From assembly GCA_009760855.2 (NCBI GenBank), contig WPIO01000021.1:560001-624000 (forward strand): DNA of 64,000 bases, written 5' to 3'. A model generated the notes under the pieces. That model worked only from the letters and a program-made list of their open reading frames with translations. It searched no databases and was not told the DNA's origin. The DNA comes from Cristatella mucedo (lineage: Eukaryota; Bryozoa; Phylactolaemata; Cristatellidae). Shown one piece after another: positions 35,455-64,000 of this stretch. The translations under genes and the position numbers were made by a program. Position 1 is the stretch's first letter, and each line of letters starts with the position of its first letter.

Positions 35455-35613
35455 TGGTAACCCTCTGGTGGCCAGATGGTGGTGGAGGGAGAGTCGAGTG
35501 GGAGAAGGGGGCGAAGGGAGCCGTGCTTCCTTCGGCTCCGTGTGTTGTGCAAAAAACTGTTGGCTTTGTTCATCGGCTGGCTCTCTGACGTGCGAACCAA
35601 ACTGCACTGTCAA
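35455..35613 (+). repeat. Low-copy repeat R3, copy 2
   Basis: It matches 13545-13720 in order and orientation, including GGGCGAAGGGA, CTTCGGCTCCGT, CATCGGCTGGC and AACCAAACTGCA. Confidence 0.7.
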
Positions 35614-35689
35614 CCGCAGCCGAAGCGACGGGTCGATTAAAAGGGGAGCGGAAATTCGGAAATGCGCTAGCTCGTACTCAAGCTGCCTG

Positions 35690-36830
35690 AGGCGATGCCA
35701 GTCGAGCAGTGAGCCCGACCTCTCTCTACTTCCTGTCGCCTCCCCCCTCCCCCCCCGGCAGCGGCCCGCCTCCAGCTGTCCTCCCCCCTGTGGCCCGTCG
35801 TCTCCCCCCCGAAGCGGTCCAACTCGGTGGACGGTCGCTCTTTTTTTATGTACGTTCGTCTAATTCGTCTTTCGTCGATCGCCGTCGATCGCCGTCGCTC
35901 GCCGCGCGCGTCCATGCGCTCGCCATCGCGGGTTCCTGTACGTTCGGCTAGGCTGCTAGGTCAGAGGGACTGTTTGCATACTCGCGACGCAGGCACGCGC
36001 CGGGGTGACGATCCGACGGTCTCAGCGCGCGCGCAAGTCGTCGACTGCGACACGAGCGGATGCGTCAAGGACTAGCCGCGACAAACTACGAAATAGGGGG
36101 ACGAAGATACCTCGAATAAAAAGGCGGTGGCCAGGCGGAGCTCGCGGCTTCGGTAGGTCGCCTACGCTCGCCAAGAGTAGTGACTGGTAGCGACTGCAGA
36201 ATCTCGCAGAATCGCGCTAGCGCTTTAGGTCGCCAGCGAACGATGCCGGACGGTCAACCCGTTTGCTGGGCGCCGCGGTACACCGCGCAGGCCGGCAGTA
36301 GTGGTCGGCGGCGTCCGCCGCCCCCTTCGCACTCACGGCTGCCGTAGGCGAGCGTGCGGACAAGGCGAACGGGCGCGTCTCCCGCAGAAGTGGCTGCATT
36401 TTCGGACGCCACGCTGGTAGCTCGCGAAGGCCACCCCCCCTGCCCGGTATGTCGCCTCTAGGCTCCCTCACCTCTGTCGGTCGCCGGCCGCTGCCGAAAT
36501 TCGAATTGGCTCGCGTCGCAACGACTGCAGCGCTGAGATTTTACCTTTTAGCCATTAATTAGCATACTCGGTGCTGCCAGACAGACAGTCCGCCGCCGGG
36601 TAGCGCCCATTCTGGCGCGCAGCGAAGGTTGCTACTGGCGACGCAAGCCGCCCACGGAATGGCAATTACTAAAAGGCGATGGCTAGCGTAGCCGAACGGT
36701 AGCGCCTCGGGTTGACGGCGGATCCGGTCTCTACCGAAGGGCCAGCGTCATGCGCCCTGCGGTTGCCGATCGCTCGGTCCGTTACTCTAGGTAGTGTAGT
36801 AGAAGGCATGACTCCGACTAATAATTTGGT
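35690..36830. promoter_or_regulatory. CpG-rich block without an assigned gene
   Basis: CpG is frequent and undepleted. A small direct repeat of GATCGCCGTC lies near 35877-35900. ORFs here are low-complexity Arg/Ser/Pro readings of GC-rich DNA and are not credible proteins. It may be an alternative promoter or first exon for GFPT or another transcript. Confidence 0.5.
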
Positions 36831-37249
36831 TTGGCGATGAACTGAATATTTATTTCAATATACTATACTTTAATATACTTTTTTCAACCATCTTATTCCT
36901 ATGTTGTCTTTGTAATCTCATCCAATCTAGCCGAGACCGGTAGCGGAGCTTCATTTCCACAATATGCAAACACCCAGCGAATGGTCCAAAATGCTGCTGC
37001 AGGCCTAAATGCTGATGTCGCTGGCATCGACAGATTTCTTGCCTATTTGGGCTATTCATCATTCTCAAAGCAGTGAAGCAGCAGGTAAATTTTCGAAGAC
37101 GCTCGTAGCTTTACACGAGCCCTCTTTGTAGTGTGCCTTATTCTTCCCTCTGCCATCTAATTGGTTGTGTCGATATGGCCAATCGTTCAAGGGCATGAGC
37201 GGATTTGAACGCAAACGTATATTGACACGCACGCACGTACATCCAAAAA

Positions 37250-37385
37250 AATATAATTCATTTGTATAGCGCCCCAAGAGAACTTAATTTCTATTCAGGC
37301 GCTTCATGCATGCCACGGGGCTCGAGCCCACGAACTCGACCAGACCTTGGTCGGGGCGAGAACGTTAACCACGGGGTCAAACCAG
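37250..37385 (-). mobile_element. SINE-B copy, best preserved
   Basis: On the minus strand: CTGGTTTGACCCCGTGGTTA, CGCCCCGACCAAGGTC, GTGGGCTCGAGCCCC, GAAGCGCCTGAATAGAAATT, AAGTTCTCTTGGGGCGCTAT and ACAAATGAATTATATTTT. All family blocks are present. Confidence 0.9.
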
Positions 37386-37520
37386 TCGGTGAATGGTTCA
37401 TTGCAGCGAGTTTTCAAGCTTATTCGCGCCCGTAGCGGCCCTGTACAATTGACTTGATCAAGATTTTAGCCTATGAATCTGATAACTGTCAATTTAGCGG
37501 AAGGGTTGTAGGTAATTCAC

Positions 37521-37591
37521 GGTGAGCCGCGACGGCGAACTAGGTAAGGCGGTTGCTTGCACGACCTTGGTCCCGAGGTCGTGAAAGCAAA
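37521..37591 (+). mobile_element. SINE-A 5' half ending in a snap-back inverted repeat
   Basis: The head GGTGAGCCGCGACGGCGAAC and GTAAGGCGGTTGCTTGCACG run into the palindrome. Instead of the B box, the sequence turns back into AGGTCGTGAAAGCAA, the reverse complement of the SINE's own TTGCTTNCACGACCT. Confidence 0.82.
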
Positions 37592-37745
37592 TGTAAGTAT
37601 TTTATGTATTTATTTATGTATTTTATGTAAGTCGGCCAACTTACGTCTGGGCAGCATTTGAGTTACGGTCAAGGCGCGCTACACTGCCCGAAATAGCCGC
37701 ACTGGGCGCGTGTAATAGGTGCACTGAAATATTGGAAAACAGTTC

Positions 37746-38390
37746 TTGGCTGGGTTCTCTCTGAATGCTCGGAAAGTGCTCGTTACAATCGCTACTTTAC
37801 AAGTAACAGCAGCAACAATGCTCGATTATCGCGGTCTGACGCCCGAGGAACGAGGTGTCGTCGTCGATGACAGAGGACAAAGACTTACAGGCTTGAGTTC
37901 GCTGTCCTTTCATCATCTTCGCCGGGCTGCCAGCACTGACGGGGTCATTTCTTATTAAGTTTTTGCTGACAACCAACTCGATCTGATCCTCTCATCTAGC
38001 GAAAATTAAAAAAAATTGAAACTGGTTCGCGGCAGACTCGTTTAACTGCTTGCGTAGGTCCGTATGAATTCGTGGAGGCGGCCGTGAATGCGGATGCTGT
38101 AAGATCACACTCCTAGTCAAACCAAAAACATGCTTGCATTCGAAATGTCACGCAACTATTTACATGCACGTATCTACACAATATTTCAACGTGCAATTCA
38201 ATCCAGTGTGGTGCTGCAGGTACCAAGACGGCCATGCAGCACTCATATAGGAAAACCTAGGTTTTACGTTTTTTTTTTGGCACAAGGAGCCTTGCGAGAC
38301 TAGCAAGAAATGCAACTTAACTTCGCACGATCGGTGCGCTAAAATAAACACGACATGATGAAACTTAATCGCAATTCTCTAAGCACTTAA
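37746..38390. other. AT-richer spacer between CpG blocks, no feature
   Basis: Short ORFs only (up to 70 codons). Nothing is recognised. Confidence 0.45.
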
Positions 38391-39172
38391 CAGAAGACGC
38401 TCGTCGCGGTAAAAGAAAAGCAGCGGCTGCTGCACGCAGGCAGGGCCGCCGCACACGCCAGGGTTCTTGATTCATCGCGCGCGCAGCCCGAACGACGACG
38501 TCCCGAGCGATGACAGCGCCTCGCAGGTGGAGCCGGCGGCGAATCGCGAGCTGTCGTCTCGATCGCCGACGAGCGCAAGCTGGCGGCCAGCTTCGCGGCG
38601 AGCGCACACGCCGACGAACGAAGGGTCGAGGCAGGGACAATGGCCGCCGAGCTCGCCGAAGCGTCGCTTCCCTCACTCCCGAGCGTCAGCCCGGCGGAAT
38701 ACGACCAATACAGTGGTTATCGGACTAGCCCAGCGTCTCCGGCCGCCGTGCGGGGCCCGTCCGACGTGCGATCGGCGATGATTTCGCGAACGAATCGCGC
38801 GCTACTGACGTAGCGACGACGATCGCACGCGCAGCCATTCAGGCTCGGCCGCCACGAAAGAGCGGCAATGTAAGCGTGAGCTCACTGCGCCAGCGGCGGC
38901 GTGTCGTCATAGCCGCGCGCGTTTCCTATGCAACAATAGATAGGCGTAGACCTACGCCAGCCACTCAGCATTCAGTACGTAGCAGCCAGGAAGCGTCGCC
39001 AGCCTCGCCCCTTGTAGCTTCCGCCTCGTAAATAGCTGGTCCATCAGGCGCCGTTACAGCGTCGTTCGCAGCAGGATCCGCCGCTCCGCTGCCGTCGACA
39101 CAGAATTCGCTACGTCCGATTCGGCCGCGCCTCTCGAGTGTTGACAGTAGTGAGCGAGGAACCGTTTAAAGA

Positions 39173-63998
<24,826 letters not shown>

Positions 63999-64000
63999 CC

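Larger units (their letters stand above)
33800..39172. promoter_or_regulatory. Divergent intergenic region between PDCD2L and GFPT
   Basis: The two start codons point away from each other 5.4 kb apart. The region contains two CpG-rich blocks (35690-36830, 38400-39570), two SINEs and a low-copy repeat. Transcription start sites cannot be placed from sequence alone. Confidence 0.55.

Noticed and set aside
36679-36740. tRNA-like stretch (TAGCCGAACGGTAGCGC with GGATCCGGTCTC)
   Set aside because: An A-box-like match is present but the B box is poor and no cloverleaf could be drawn with confidence. Perhaps a worn tRNA-derived repeat.
38365-38781. Arg/Ala/Ser-rich ORFs on both strands in CpG DNA
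   Set aside because: They are open because of high GC content, show no conserved motif, and lie in the presumed GFPT promoter.

Overview
This is a 64 kb piece of an animal (metazoan) nuclear genome. It has spliced genes with GT-AG introns, CpG-rich promoter DNA, long dinucleotide microsatellites, and many LINE, SINE and DNA-transposon remnants. A secreted protein with poly-Asn runs and repeated VPYPV motifs resembles arthropod cuticle-type structural proteins. I therefore favour an arthropod (chelicerate or crustacean rather than a higher insect, given the L2-type LINEs), but this is inference and I cannot name the species.

Three host genes can be reconstructed with intact reading phase. (1) On the minus strand at 3798-4890 is a two-exon gene for a 220-residue secreted protein with a Gly/Tyr-rich part, a poly-Asn part and a VPYPV-repeat part; it has a TATA box and a poly(A) signal. 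(2) On the minus strand at 33792-20673 is a six-exon, 431-codon PDCD2L/TSR4-type gene (pre-40S ribosome assembly factor). (3) On the plus strand from 39173 to the right edge is the glutamine:fructose-6-phosphate aminotransferase gene (GFPT/GFAT), the entry enzyme of the hexosamine pathway that feeds chitin and glycoprotein synthesis. Fourteen exons covering 625 codons are present, and only the C-terminal part (perhaps 65-85 residues) lies beyond the window. PDCD2L and GFPT are divergent, with about 5.4 kb of GC/CpG-rich DNA between their start codons.

The rest is mostly transposon-derived. Positions 1-2021 hold a hAT (Charlie-like) element with a transposase broken by three in-frame stops. 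L2-clade LINE fragments occur about a dozen times in two or three subfamilies (here L2-A and LINE-B), including one nested inside another (12176-12957) and one with a long uninterrupted C-terminal ORF antisense in GFPT intron 6. Two tRNA-derived SINE families (here SINE-A and SINE-B) recur throughout. SINE-B ends in a tail nearly identical to the L2-A 3' end, which points to SINE mobilisation by the L2 machinery. A MITE-like pair and several low-copy repeats were found by matching the window against itself by eye.

Layout: 0-2 kb hAT; 2-3.1 kb SINE-B copies; 3.8-5 kb structural protein gene; 5-20.6 kb gene-poor, repeat-rich DNA; 20.6-33.8 kb PDCD2L; 33.8-39.2 kb divergent intergenic region with CpG-rich blocks; 39.2-64 kb GFPT. 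No bacterial, viral, rRNA or CRISPR features were seen, and no convincing functional tRNA gene.
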